Assembly: GCF_003953935.1 (NCBI RefSeq)
Contig: NZ_RXLQ01000002.1
Span: 1-64,000, forward strand
Origin: Massilia atriviolacea
GTDB taxonomy: Bacteria; Pseudomonadota; Gammaproteobacteria; Burkholderiales; Burkholderiaceae_D
Direction of reading: 5' to 3'
DNA: 64,000 bases
The translations under genes and the position numbers were made by a program. Positions 18,764 to 27,392 of this stretch are shown piece after piece (position 1 is the first letter of the stretch; every line of letters begins with the position of its first letter). The notes beneath the pieces are model-generated. The model was not told the origin of the DNA. It was given only the letters and a program-made list of their open reading frames with translations, and searched no databases.

Positions 18764-19158
18764 AGAAAGCGAAGCGGGCAGGGCGGGTCGACCTCAAGCT
18801 GCGCCTGTTACACGGCGACGACATCGCCATGGGACCGGGCAAGGCCGATTTGCTGGATGCGATCGAAGGTGCGGGATCGATCAGTGCGGCGGCGCGTGCG
18901 ATGGGGATGTCGTACCGGCGCGCGTGGCTGCTGGTGGAAGTGATGAACAACAGCTTCGCCGAGCCCTTGGTGCGCAGCGCGGCCGGCGGCAGCCAGGGCG
19001 GCGGCGCCAGCGTGACCGCGATGGGCAAGGAGGTGCTGACGCGCTACCGCGCCATGCAAGCGGCCGCGACCGCCGCCACCGCCAGCCACGCCGCCGCCCT
19101 CCAAAAACTCCTACGCCCCGCCGACGACTCCCACAACCGGGGTCAGAGCTTTAATTAG
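18760..19158 (+). CDS. Short ModE-like winged-helix regulator
   Basis: 132 residues from ATG 18760, overlapping modC by 4 bp. It has only the ModE DNA-binding part: LLDAIEGAGSISAAARAMGMSYRRAWLLVEVMN is the LysR-like helix-turn-helix typical of ModE. The C-terminal Mop molybdate-binding domains of E. coli ModE are missing, as in many stand-alone short ModE proteins; the Mop domain of ModC could provide sensing. The last codons (LRPADDSHNRGQSFN) are written in the 139-bp repeat that follows, so the natural C-terminus has been altered or fixed by the repeat. Probably controls the box at 16175. Confidence 0.82.
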   Translation: MKKAKRAGRVDLKLRLLHGDDIAMGPGKADLLDAIEGAGSISAAARAMGMSYRRAWLLVEVMNNSFAEPLVRSAAGGSQGGGASVTAMGKEVLTRYRAMQAAATAATASHAAALQKLLRPADDSHNRGQSFN

Positions 19159-19444
19159 CAATGTTCCGCGTTACAGCGCCGATCGCGAATGAATCCGTGC
19201 AAAATCGTGGGAATCGCGCGCGTTTGCACGCAAAAATGAGGCGATATTGCTATGCCCCGCCGACGACTCCCACAACCGGGGTCAGAGCTTTAATTAGCAA
19301 TGTTCCGCGTTATAGCGCCGGTCGCGAATGAATCTGTGCAAGATCGTCGGAATCGCGCGCGTTTGCACGCAAAAATGAGGCGATATTGCGCTTGGTCCCG
19401 GTTGCACAAGGAAAAAGTTTCAATTAAAAGCTCTGACCCCGGTT
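19111..19444. repeat. Tandem 139-bp duplication with REP-type inverted ends
   Basis: Two copies of a 139-bp unit lie head to tail (19111-19249 and 19250-19388) with few differences. Each contains AACCGGGGTCAGAGCTTTAA (from 19135 and 19274). The inverted counterpart, reading AAAGCTCTGACCCCGGTT on this strand, is at 19422-19444. The GGGGTCAGAGC core resembles REP/BIME elements mobilised by RAYT transposases in related betaproteobacteria; no such transposase is in the window. The first 30 bp of each unit are modE coding sequence, so the duplication captured the gene end. A run of nine G residues follows (19445-19453). The stretch from 19159 to 19552 contains no gene. Confidence 0.82.
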
Positions 19445-19552
19445 GGGGGGGGGCTGGAGGTCTGGCCCTGGTTAGGAAATGTTTTGGGCCACGCAGGCGG
19501 CACAGACGCGATATAGTTGACGCTTCACCGCATAGATAATTGAATCGCATTA

Positions 19553-21529
19553 ATGACAGCATCGATCACTCAGCTTTCCCCCGCCTCCAGTCGCGATGAC
19601 CTCGACGACGACGCCCTCGTCGCCGAACTCGGTGTCGATCCCCAGGCCGTGCGCCTCGTTAAGCTGGAGGGCCGGGTCTTCCTGCAATTTTCCGGCGAGG
19701 TCGACGAAGGCGGCCTGAATGTGCCGTATCACCTGGTCCCTGCCCAGGGCGTGCTGGCGCGCGCCAGCAAATGGCGCAAGATGGACCAGGATGCCAAACG
19801 CACCCTGCTGCGCGAACGCGTGACGGAACGCAGCATCGACGAGCTGCACCAGAGCGTGCGCGTGTTCGTGCGCGATATCTCCGGCGAGTGCGAGGACCAC
19901 AACCTCGATGCCGCCACCTTCCTCGGCCCGCTGTTCGAGATGGAAACCTCGGAGCCGGCCAGTTATCTGTTCGAACGCATCGAACAGCGCGTGGCCCACG
20001 CGGTCGAGCGCGCCCAGGAGGAGCGCCACGCCGAGCGCACCCGCGCCAGCATCAACCTGGCCGAGTATCCGGATTCGTTCGAGGTGGCGCGCCGCATGCC
20101 GCGCAAGTTCATCGCCTTGCTCGGCCCGACCAATTCGGGCAAGACCCACCGCGCGATGGAGGCCCTGGCCAAGGCCGGGAGCGGGGTCTACCTGGCGCCG
20201 CTGCGCCTGCTGGCGCTGGAAAACTTCGAGCGCCTGCAAGCGGCGCGGCCGCACGGCAAGCCCCTGGCGGTGAGCCTGGTCACCGGCGAGGAACGCCGCA
20301 TGGCCGAGGACGGCACCCACGTGGCCAGCACGGTCGAGATGCTCGACTCCCGCACGCCGGTCGAGGTGGCCGTCATCGACGAGATCCAGATGCTGGCCGA
20401 CCGCGACCGCGGCGCCGCCTGGACCGCGGCCGTGTGCGGTGCGCCAGCCTCGGTGGTGTACCTGGTCGGGGCGCCCGAAGCGCGGCGCGCGGTCGAGGCC
20501 CTGGCGGCGCGCCTCGGATGCCCGCTCGAAGTGCACGTGCTCAAGCGCATGGCGCCGCTGTCGATGGACCCCGGCCCGGTGCGCAAGTTGCGCAACCTCA
20601 AGCGCGGCGACGCGGTGATCTGCTTTTCGCGGCGCGAGGTGCTGATGTGGCGTGACATGATCACCGAGATCGGTTTGTCGGTGGCGACCGTGTACGGCAA
20701 CCTGGCGCCCGAGGTGCGGCGCGCGCAGGCCGAGCGCTTCCGCGATGGCTCGGCCGACATCGTGGTCGGCACCGATGCGCTGGCGATGGGCCTGAACATG
20801 CCGATCGAGCGCATCGTGATGACCACCACGGTCAAGTACAACGGGGTCGAGGAGGAAGAAATTTCGGCCTCGCTGGCGCGCCAGATCGCCGGGCGCGCCG
20901 GGCGTTACGGGGTGCACGAGGAAGGCAAGGTGGCCGGCTACGACGACCAGACGCACGAGGTGATGCGCGCCTTGCTCAAGGAAAAGCTGGCGCCGCTCAA
21001 CGCCACCGGCTTTCCGGTCGCGCCCTCGCTCGAGCATGTGCACCGGATCGCCTCCGTGACCGGCGAAACCTCGCTGGTGCGCCTGCTCAAGCGCTTCGTC
21101 CACAATATCGATGTGCCGGACGGCTTTTTTTACCCGCGCATTACCGATGAGCAGTCCGAGCGCGCGGAGTGGCTCGATACCTTGCCCTTGTCGGTGGCCG
21201 ATAAATTCATGCTGTCGCTGGTGCCGGTCTCGACCAAGGTGCCGTCCCTGCACCGGGCCTGGGAAATGTGGGCGCAGTCGCTGGCCAAAAAGAAGGTCTG
21301 CCAGTTGCATGAGGAAAGCGGCAAGCTGGCCTGGCAAAACCTGCAGGAGGTGGAAGACAGTTGCCGCCTGTATTCGGCCTACGCCTGGCTGGCCTACCGC
21401 GCGCCCGCCTTCTTTCCGAGCGTGGCGCTGGCCCAGGAACTGGCGCGCAGCGCCTCGGAGCGGGTCGATTCGATCCTGCAGTCGCAAAACGCGGCGGCGC
21501 GCCAGCGCCACCCGAAAAAGTTCCGATAA
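19553..21529 (+). CDS. SUV3-like DExH-box RNA helicase
   Basis: 658 residues. The first 185 residues have no recognised domain. Walker A is LLGPTNSGKTHRAMEAL (about 188-204), the SUV3-specific form. The Walker B/motif II reads VIDEIQML, again as in mitochondrial SUV3. FSRREV, YGNLAPEVRRAQAERF and QIAGRAGRYG (motif VI) form the second RecA domain, and a C-terminal helical region ends at about 655. Eukaryotic SUV3 unwinds RNA with a partner exonuclease in mitochondrial RNA decay; bacterial members are found in some proteobacteria with unclear roles. The start ATG 19553 has no clear ribosome site, so an alternative start is possible. Confidence 0.85.
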   Translation: MTASITQLSPASSRDDLDDDALVAELGVDPQAVRLVKLEGRVFLQFSGEVDEGGLNVPYHLVPAQGVLARASKWRKMDQDAKRTLLRERVTERSIDELHQSVRVFVRDISGECEDHNLDAATFLGPLFEMETSEPASYLFERIEQRVAHAVERAQEERHAERTRASINLAEYPDSFEVARRMPRKFIALLGPTNSGKTHRAMEALAKAGSGVYLAPLRLLALENFERLQAARPHGKPLAVSLVTGEERRMAEDGTHVASTVEMLDSRTPVEVAVIDEIQMLADRDRGAAWTAAVCGAPASVVYLVGAPEARRAVEALAARLGCPLEVHVLKRMAPLSMDPGPVRKLRNLKRGDAVICFSRREVLMWRDMITEIGLSVATVYGNLAPEVRRAQAERFRDGSADIVVGTDALAMGLNMPIERIVMTTTVKYNGVEEEEISASLARQIAGRAGRYGVHEEGKVAGYDDQTHEVMRALLKEKLAPLNATGFPVAPSLEHVHRIASVTGETSLVRLLKRFVHNIDVPDGFFYPRITDEQSERAEWLDTLPLSVADKFMLSLVPVSTKVPSLHRAWEMWAQSLAKKKVCQLHEESGKLAWQNLQEVEDSCRLYSAYAWLAYRAPAFFPSVALAQELARSASERVDSILQSQNAAARQRHPKKFR

Positions 21530-21633
21530 CAACAGTTGTCATTTTTTCTTGCACTTTTCTTATTGAAATAGGGTATTGTTGCGCTCTTGGCACTTTTTCT
21601 GATCGGAAACCTTTCCTAAAGGTTAGGTTTTGG

Positions 21634-22467
21634 ATGCGCAACGACACCATGCTGTTTTTCTTTCAACGTTTGATCGGCAAACGCGATCTGCTGTTGCCGT
21701 ATTTCGATCTCGATACCATCGTGCCGGGCGCGGACAGGGCCGCGCTGCTGACCCGGATCGGGCGCCTGCGTTACGAGGTGTATTGCGTGGAACGGGCGTT
21801 CCTCGACGCCTCCGCCTATCCGGACGGCATCGAAGCGGACGCCTACGACGCCGGCGCGGCCCATGTGGCGGCGTGCGCGCTCGATGGCGACCTGGTCGGC
21901 ACCGTACGCCTGGTGCGCCCGGGGGAAGGCCAGCCGTTTCCCTTCGAACTGCAGTGCCCGGTGTTCGACAGCGTGGTGCTGCCGCCGCGCGCCGAAGCGG
22001 CCGAGGTGTCGCGCCTGATCGTCAAGAAAACCTTCCGCCGCCGGCGCGGCGATTCGATGGAGGGCGTCTCGTCCGATTTCGTCAGGAACCGCGAGGGCAC
22101 GGGCCGGCGCCGCGTGGCGCGCGCGCATGAGCATCGCGGAAACAGTCCCTTGCTGCTGTTGGGCATGTATCGCGCGCTGTACCGCTACAGCGTGGCCAAT
22201 GGCGTGCGCTACTGGTACGCGGCGATGGAGCGCTCGCTGGCGCGTTCGCTCGACCGCATGGGGTTTCCGCTGGTGGCGATCGGCCCGCCGGGCGAGTACT
22301 ACGGGCCGGTGACCTTGCACATGGTCGACCTGCGCGACCTGGAACGCCGCGTCGAAGCCGGCAATCCTTTCCTGGCGGCCTGGTTCAAGGGCGAGCCGAT
22401 CCCGTTCTGGCTGGTCGTCAAGACGCTGGCGGCCAGCCTGCGGCGCGGCGGCGCGCCGCGCCTCTGA
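21634..22467 (+). CDS. PEP-CTERM/exosortase system-associated acyltransferase
   Basis: 277 residues. RYEVYCVERAFLD...YPDGIEADAYD, LVGTVRLV near 90 and EVSRLIVKKTFRRR near 125 match the autoinducer-synthase-like acyltransferase family (GNAT fold) found with exosortase/PEP-CTERM systems. LLGMYRALYRYSVANGVRYWYAAMERSLARSLDRMGF is the conserved C-terminal half. The family is thought to make an N-acyl amino acid or similar molecule, but the product is not known. No exosortase or EPS gene is in the window. It is convergent with the ThiF-like gene, with only 4 bp between them. ATG 21634 was chosen over the in-frame ATG at 21649. Confidence 0.85.
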   Translation: MRNDTMLFFFQRLIGKRDLLLPYFDLDTIVPGADRAALLTRIGRLRYEVYCVERAFLDASAYPDGIEADAYDAGAAHVAACALDGDLVGTVRLVRPGEGQPFPFELQCPVFDSVVLPPRAEAAEVSRLIVKKTFRRRRGDSMEGVSSDFVRNREGTGRRRVARAHEHRGNSPLLLLGMYRALYRYSVANGVRYWYAAMERSLARSLDRMGFPLVAIGPPGEYYGPVTLHMVDLRDLERRVEAGNPFLAAWFKGEPIPFWLVVKTLAASLRRGGAPRL

Positions 22468-22471
22468 TGGC

Positions 22472-23302
22472 TCAGCGGCTGATGTCGATCAGCTTGGTGA
22501 CGTGGTTGCGGAAGCTGTGCACCACCATCTGCGGCGAGGCCGGCACGTCCATGCCGGCCAGCATGTCGTGCATCATGGACACGGCCAGCGCCGCCACGGT
22601 GAAGCTGCCGACCGCGATCTGCGACGCCGGGCAGGGCCGGCCATCTTCCATCACGGTCAAGGCCTTGCCGACCTGTTCCACCACTTGCGGGTCGAGGTGG
22701 GCGCCGATCCGTCCCATGATCTTGCCGAACACGGCCGCGTAGCTGGCATCGCCTTCGCCCTGCGCGCTCTGGACGTCGTGCGCGATGATGGCGGCCAGCG
22801 AGGCCGGCGAGGTGGGCGGGAAATACAGGACGCCGGCGCCGAAGCCGATCGACAGCGCGGTAAACACCGGCCTGGCGCGCGCCTGCGCGGTGGTGTGCAG
22901 GGCGAGGATGGCTTCGAGGTCGAGAAAGTCGATGGTGTCGAACACGATGTCGGCCTGCTCGACCAGGTCCAGCACATTGCCCTGGCCCAGATTGGCGTGC
23001 ACGGCCTCGACCCGCGCCTGCGGGTTGATCCGCAAGATCTGTTTTTTCAGCGCATCCACCTTGGGTGCGCCGATGTCGTCGACGTCGTAGAACTGGCGGT
23101 TCAGGTTGTGCGCGTCGACCGTGTCGCCGTCGACCAGCACGAAGGAGCAAAAGCCCATGCGCGCGGCGGCGATGGCGGTCGAGGCGCCCAGGCCGCAGCC
23201 GGCAATCAGCAGGCGGCTGGTGCGGATTTTTTCCTGGGTATCGGTGGCGACATAGCCCGTGTTGCGGGTGACAAAGGTATCGTAGTCGAAGCTGGCAGTC
23301 AT
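22472..23302 (-). CDS. ThiF/MoeB/HesA-family adenylyltransferase-like protein
   Basis: 276 residues from ATG 23302; an in-frame ATG at 23344 would add 14. An E1-like Rossmann domain is evident: LLIAGCGLGASTAIAAARMGF (ATP-binding glycine loop), VLVDGDTVDAHNLNRQFYDVDDIGAPKVDAL (the Asp and the N-L-N-R-Q with the Arg finger) and DIVFDTIDFLDLEA (the D-x-x-D/D-F-N position). The C-x-x-C zinc pairs of MoeB/ThiF are not visible, and the only promising Cys is in GRPCPAS near 240. It may adenylate a C-terminal carboxylate of an unknown partner; no ThiS- or MoaD-like protein is adjacent. Convergent with the PEP-CTERM-type acyltransferase. Confidence 0.8.
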   Translation of the reverse strand: MTASFDYDTFVTRNTGYVATDTQEKIRTSRLLIAGCGLGASTAIAAARMGFCSFVLVDGDTVDAHNLNRQFYDVDDIGAPKVDALKKQILRINPQARVEAVHANLGQGNVLDLVEQADIVFDTIDFLDLEAILALHTTAQARARPVFTALSIGFGAGVLYFPPTSPASLAAIIAHDVQSAQGEGDASYAAVFGKIMGRIGAHLDPQVVEQVGKALTVMEDGRPCPASQIAVGSFTVAALAVSMMHDMLAGMDVPASPQMVVHSFRNHVTKLIDISR

Positions 23303-23395
23303 GTGTTCTCGCTGGAAAATGGTATCCCAGGCATGGTAGTGCATTTAGACATGATTGTCTTGCTTGCAATGATCTGCGAGCGGCCGTCGCAAGCA

Positions 23396-23450
23396 CAATA
23401 GCCTGCGCGCGGCAGGCTATTGGCTTGTTCAAATCCCCGCCGTGGCGGGG
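23396..23450. terminator. Two hairpins between ThiF-like and KGG genes
   Basis: CAATAGCCTGC (23396-23406) and GCAGGCTATTG (23412-23422) pair perfectly with a 5-nt loop. CCCCGCC (23435-23441) and GGCGGGG (23444-23450) form a second hairpin. They lie just past the stop of the KGG gene (reverse strand) and could end its transcript, although no T-run follows. Confidence 0.45.
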
Positions 23451-23465
23451 AGGGCATGGGCCGGC

Positions 23466-24026
23466 TTAGTTCGAGTTCTTGCTGCCCGAACCGGAACCCG
23501 ATTTCGAACCGCCCGAACTGGCGTTGTTCGAAGCGCCCGATTTGCCGCCCGACGAGGAGTCGTCGTCCGAGGAAGCGCTTTGTTTGTTGCCGCCGCGCGA
23601 GGAGCCGCTATCGGAGTCGCTCTTGTTGCTGGCCGATGAGCCGCGCGAGGAACCGCTGTCGGCATCGCTCTTGTTGCTGGCGGACGCGCCGCGCGAACCG
23701 CTGTCCGAATCGCTCTGCTTGCTGTTGCCCGAGCCGCTTTGCTGGTTGCCGCCGCCGCTGTGGCTCAGCTTGCCTGCTTCGCGCGCCTCTTCGGAGGTGA
23801 ATTCATGGGCATTGCCGGAAGCGTGGGCTGCACGGCCGCCCTCGGCTGCAATCTCGCGCTGCTGCGCAGGGTCCATCGATGCGAAGCCGCGGCCGCCGGT
23901 GTCGCTCTGCTTGTTGCCCTGGCTGCCTTTGCTGCCGCTCTGCGAACCGGATTTTGCGCCGCTCTGCGACGCATTGTTCGATGCATTGTTGTCTTTGTTG
24001 CCGCCTTGATTGTTGTTCGATGCCAT
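23466..24026 (-). CDS. KGG-domain stress-induced protein, low complexity
   Basis: 186 residues, almost wholly Ser, Gly, Asn, Asp and Lys and certainly disordered. The single ordered motif is GRGFASMDPAQQREIAAEGGRAAHASGNAHEFTSEEAREAGKLSHSGGG (about 46-95), the KGG/con-10 family repeat found in general-stress proteins. The C-terminal part contains near-repeats such as SNKSDADSGSSRGSSASNKS. A strong ribosome site (TAGGAGAAATC) precedes the ATG at 24026. Related proteins are abundant under desiccation or stationary phase; their mechanism is unknown. Repeats may make the length variable between strains. Confidence 0.8.
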   Translation of the reverse strand: MASNNNQGGNKDNNASNNASQSGAKSGSQSGSKGSQGNKQSDTGGRGFASMDPAQQREIAAEGGRAAHASGNAHEFTSEEAREAGKLSHSGGGNQQSGSGNSKQSDSDSGSRGASASNKSDADSGSSRGSSASNKSDSDSGSSRGGNKQSASSDDDSSSGGKSGASNNASSGGSKSGSGSGSKNSN

Positions 24027-24080
24027 GATGATTTCTCCTAATGTTTTAATTGAAATGAACTGCAGGAACTACCTGCTGTT

Positions 24081-24108
24081 CGCTTCCCAACGTCGTCGTT
24101 GGGAAGCG
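24081..24108. other. Perfect 12-bp inverted repeat upstream of the KGG gene
   Basis: CGCTTCCCAACG (24081-24092), loop TCGT, CGTTGGGAAGCG (24097-24108). A smaller hairpin GCAGG-aacta-CCTGC lies at 24062-24076. They sit in the leader of the reverse-strand KGG gene with no T-run, so an operator or a structured 5' UTR is more likely than a terminator. The remaining 24109-24313 region shows nothing recognisable. Confidence 0.5.
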
Positions 24109-24313
24109 AGTAGGGACATCTTAGGACAGCGGGCCGAGCCTTTAAGTAGGATCACTTGCAACTGTCGTGTAGGACTAATGCAGGACGAGTCCGCTGAAAA
24201 TCACCGACGAAATGTGCAGTTGGAAAGGGGCCTGTCCGCGTGCAAATATCCTGTCGGCAGCACGGCTTGTTTGTGCGTCAAGGCTAGTTTCCCAATGGCT
24301 TTTTATATTTACG

Positions 24314-24371
24314 TTGACCTTGGCAGGTGAAATCAATACCATCGACCGCATGGAATTGGTAACGTTTCCAT
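24314..24371 (+). promoter_or_regulatory. Promoter with LacI-type operator for the GH5 glucanase
   Basis: TTGACC (24314-24319) and TACCAT (24337-24342) have 17-bp spacing. TTGGTAACGTTTCCAT (24356-24371) matches the operators at 3055, 9084 and 11589 in position and sequence. This places the secreted glucanase in the same LacI regulon 13 kb away. Confidence 0.62.
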
Positions 24372-24446
24372 CCGCGTGCGCGCATCCTTGTTTTCCCGGC
24401 GCGTCGGCCAGCGGCCGTGCGCCTCCATCACGACAGGAGACTTTTC

Positions 24447-26543
24447 ATGACACTGACCCTTCACAGGGAATCGCGGCATCGCATGCCGCAGCTGCTGTGC
24501 GTATTGGCAGGCAGCCTGCTGAGCGCCGCCTGCGCCGCGCAGACCGCCTTGCCGGGCAAGCTCGAAGCGGAGTCCTATGCATCGATGCTGGGCGTCGCCA
24601 CCGAGGCGACGGCGGATGCGGGCGGCGGCGCCAACGTCGGCTGGATCGAGGCCAACGACTGGATGAGCTATGCGGTCAATCCCGCAGCCGCCGGCTGGTA
24701 CACGGTGCAGTACCGGGTGGCGTCGGCGGGCGGCGGCGGGCAGCTGGTGCTGAGCCAGAATGCGAAGGACATCAGCGATACCGTGAGCGTGCCGAACACC
24801 GGCGGCTGGCAAAGCTGGCAGACGGTGAGCTCGCGCGTGTTCCTCAACGCCGGTCCGCAGAACCTGGCCGTGTTCGCCAAGGGGGGAGGCTTCAACCTGA
24901 ACTGGATCAACTTTAGTGCGGAAACCACTTCCGCGCGCTTGCCGGCCATCCGCCAGAACGGGCGTTTCTGGGTCGACAGCAGCGGCAAGCGCGTCAACCT
25001 GCGCGGGGTCAACCTGGGCAACTGGTTGCAGCTCGAGTTCTGGATGATGAACAACAGCATGTCCACCAGCAAGGGGGTGGTCAACGACCAGTGCACGCTG
25101 GAAGCCACGCTGGCGCAGCGCTTCGGCCACGCCGAGAAAGAGCGCCTGATGGGCGTCTACCGCGACAGCTGGATCACCACCCGCGATTTCGACCTGATCA
25201 AGGGCATGGGCATGAACGTGGTGCGCGTGCCTTTCTATTTCAACCTGGTGGAAAACGAGACCAGTCCGTACAACTTGCGCGCGGATGCCTGGAAGTACCT
25301 CGACTTCGCCATCGACGAAGCGGAAAAGCGCGGCATGTACGTGATCCTCGACCTGCACGGCACCGTCGGCGGGCAGGCGGCGGCCACCGAGCAGCACGAC
25401 GGGTGCGTGGGCCCGGCGCAGCTGTGGTCGAACGCGAGCTACCGCGACCGCACCAAGTGGCTATGGGACAAGATCGCCGAGCGCTATCGGGGCCGCAGCG
25501 CGGTGGCCGCCTACGATCTGCTCAACGAGCCATGGGGGACCGATGCCACCACCCTGGCCAATTACGCCTATGAGCTGTTCAACGTGGTGCGCGCCAAGGA
25601 TCCGGAGCACGTGATCCTGCTGCCGGGCCACAACAGCGGCATCGATGCCTATGGCAATCCGAACACGCGCGGCCTGAGCAACGTGGCGTTCTGGATGCAC
25701 TTTTATCCGGGGCTGTGGGGCTGGAACGAAGTGCAGGGCGCGGCCAACCAGGCCAATATGCACGCCACCTGGCTGCATTGCAACACCAGCGGCACGGGCG
25801 AAAGCTGCGACTGGAACGCCAAATTGACCGGACTGAACACGCCTTTCCTGATCGGCGAATTCCAGCCCTGGACTTTGCTGGGGAGCTATGGCGGCCAGAT
25901 CACCCGCAAGACCTATGACGCCTACAATATGTACGGCTGGGCGGCGACCAATTGGGCCTATAAGACCGTCAGCTACGGCGGCTCGAATGGCGACACCAGT
26001 TCCTGGGGCTGGGGCATGGTGAGCAACAGCAACAATGGCGGCGCCATGGGCAGCCTGAATGTGAGCACGGCGTCGGGCGCGCAGATCGAAAGCTATTTCC
26101 GCAGCTTTGCCACCCAGCCGCTGGTGCGCAACGAAAGCATCGCCTACTGGATGAACTGGAAGCCCGAAGTCGGCGCCAGGATCGAGGCGGAAATGTTTAC
26201 CACGCATGGCGGCATGCGCATGGAAACCACCAGCGATGCGGGAGCGGGTTTTAACGTGAGCAATGTCGACAATAACGACTGGATGAGTTATCCCGTCAAT
26301 GTGCCGAAGGCGGGCTGGTACAAGCTGCAATTTCGCGTGGCCACGATCTACAACGGCGGGCAGTTCGCCTTCAGCAAGAACGGCAGCGACCTGGCCACCG
26401 TGAGCGTGCCGAACACGGGCGGATGGCAAACCTGGCAGACGGTGACGGCGCGTGCCTATCTGGAAGCCGGGCAGCAGGACCTGACGATCCATGCGCGCGT
26501 GGGCGGGTGGAATATGAACTGGTGGCAGATGAACGCCGAGTAA
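24447..26543 (+). CDS. Secreted GH5-type endoglucanase with two CBM6-like domains
   Basis: 698 residues from ATG 24447 (AGGAGA upstream), with a signal peptide ending near residue 32. CBM6-like domain 1 spans about 35-157 (KLEAESYA...NDWMSYAV...VPNTGGWQSWQTV...LNWINFSAE). The catalytic domain follows, about 165-570. INLRGVNLGNWLQLE-like opening, acid/base Glu in LLNEPWG (near 358) and nucleophile Glu in FLIGEFQPW (near 470) are typical of the GH5 exoglucanase/endoglucanase group. CBM6-like domain 2 (about 572-698) nearly duplicates the first. It probably releases oligosaccharides from a beta-glucan outside the cell for the TonB receptor, binding protein and GH1 enzyme. Exact linkage specificity cannot be read from sequence. 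Confidence 0.88.
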   Translation: MTLTLHRESRHRMPQLLCVLAGSLLSAACAAQTALPGKLEAESYASMLGVATEATADAGGGANVGWIEANDWMSYAVNPAAAGWYTVQYRVASAGGGGQLVLSQNAKDISDTVSVPNTGGWQSWQTVSSRVFLNAGPQNLAVFAKGGGFNLNWINFSAETTSARLPAIRQNGRFWVDSSGKRVNLRGVNLGNWLQLEFWMMNNSMSTSKGVVNDQCTLEATLAQRFGHAEKERLMGVYRDSWITTRDFDLIKGMGMNVVRVPFYFNLVENETSPYNLRADAWKYLDFAIDEAEKRGMYVILDLHGTVGGQAAATEQHDGCVGPAQLWSNASYRDRTKWLWDKIAERYRGRSAVAAYDLLNEPWGTDATTLANYAYELFNVVRAKDPEHVILLPGHNSGIDAYGNPNTRGLSNVAFWMHFYPGLWGWNEVQGAANQANMHATWLHCNTSGTGESCDWNAKLTGLNTPFLIGEFQPWTLLGSYGGQITRKTYDAYNMYGWAATNWAYKTVSYGGSNGDTSSWGWGMVSNSNNGGAMGSLNVSTASGAQIESYFRSFATQPLVRNESIAYWMNWKPEVGARIEAEMFTTHGGMRMETTSDAGAGFNVSNVDNNDWMSYPVNVPKAGWYKLQFRVATIYNGGQFAFSKNGSDLATVSVPNTGGWQTWQTVTARAYLEAGQQDLTIHARVGGWNMNWWQMNAE

Positions 26544-26621
26544 GGACGCGGCGCCCATGCCTGCGCCGCTTCCGTCGGTAAGGGTAGCGGCGCAGGCAAT
26601 CCTCGGCGGGAGGGCGGTCGC

Positions 26622-27122
26622 TTACACGGTGATCTGTGCCTTGCGCTCGGCGATTTGCTGCCCCAGCGCTTCCAGGTCGAGGCCGGCCTTGCGCGCCTTC
26701 GGAAACATCTCGTTTTCTTCTTCCTCGACGTGGTGTTCGATCATCTCGGACAGCACTTTGACCTTGGCATCGAACAGATCTTCGGTCGATTCCATCTCCA
26801 TGATCTGGGCGATCAGCTCCTTGGCCGACGCGTGCTCGACAGTGGCTTCGTCGACCAGGTCTTCATTTTCCTTGGTCGCGGCGCGCACTGCGGGATAGAA
26901 AATTTCTTCCTCGGCGGTGGCGTGCTTGGTCAGTTCGGTGCAGATCTGCATGGCCAGTTTTTTCTTGGTGGCATGCGCACGGTCGCCCAGGCCCTCGAAC
27001 TGTTCGAACATCTGTTTGACGTTTTCGTGGTCTTCGATCAGCAGCGCGATCGCATCCTGCGCTTCGTGGCCGCCTGGGATCGGTTTCGGCGTGTTACGGG
27101 TGGTCGACGATGAGGTTCTCAT
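26622..27122 (-). CDS. Hemerythrin HHE domain protein
   Basis: 166 residues, soluble. The HHE pattern is clear: LIEDHENVKQMFEQFE (about 28-43), TKHATAEEEIFYPAVR (about 65-80), VEHASAKELIAQI (about 95-107) and IEHHVEEEENEMFPKAR (about 127-143). These His and Glu residues form the carboxylate-bridged di-iron site. ATG 27122 is preceded by AGGAGC. It stands alone between the glucanase and the PBP gene. Probable role in O2, NO or redox stress handling, known only by family. Confidence 0.9.
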   Translation of the reverse strand: MRTSSSTTRNTPKPIPGGHEAQDAIALLIEDHENVKQMFEQFEGLGDRAHATKKKLAMQICTELTKHATAEEEIFYPAVRAATKENEDLVDEATVEHASAKELIAQIMEMESTEDLFDAKVKVLSEMIEHHVEEEENEMFPKARKAGLDLEALGQQIAERKAQITV

Positions 27123-27392
27123 GGTGTGCTCCTGATATTTTGTATGGTAACTAATGCGCTACCGGGTGGCTGGGATCGTTCCTGGCTGCCTGTCTTGTAG
27201 CAGAGAACCCATGATAGGCGGCCTCATTCGTGGAGGGAGTAGGCGCACTGGCAATACCCGCGTAGGACAAAACCACCTCGCGCTATCAGGAAGCACGCTG
27301 GCCTGTGCTTGCGACGCGGCGGCAGGCGTGCGCGCCGCAGCGCTCGGATATACTGTCAGGCAAGTTAATGACTTTTAAGCAAGGAATCAAAC

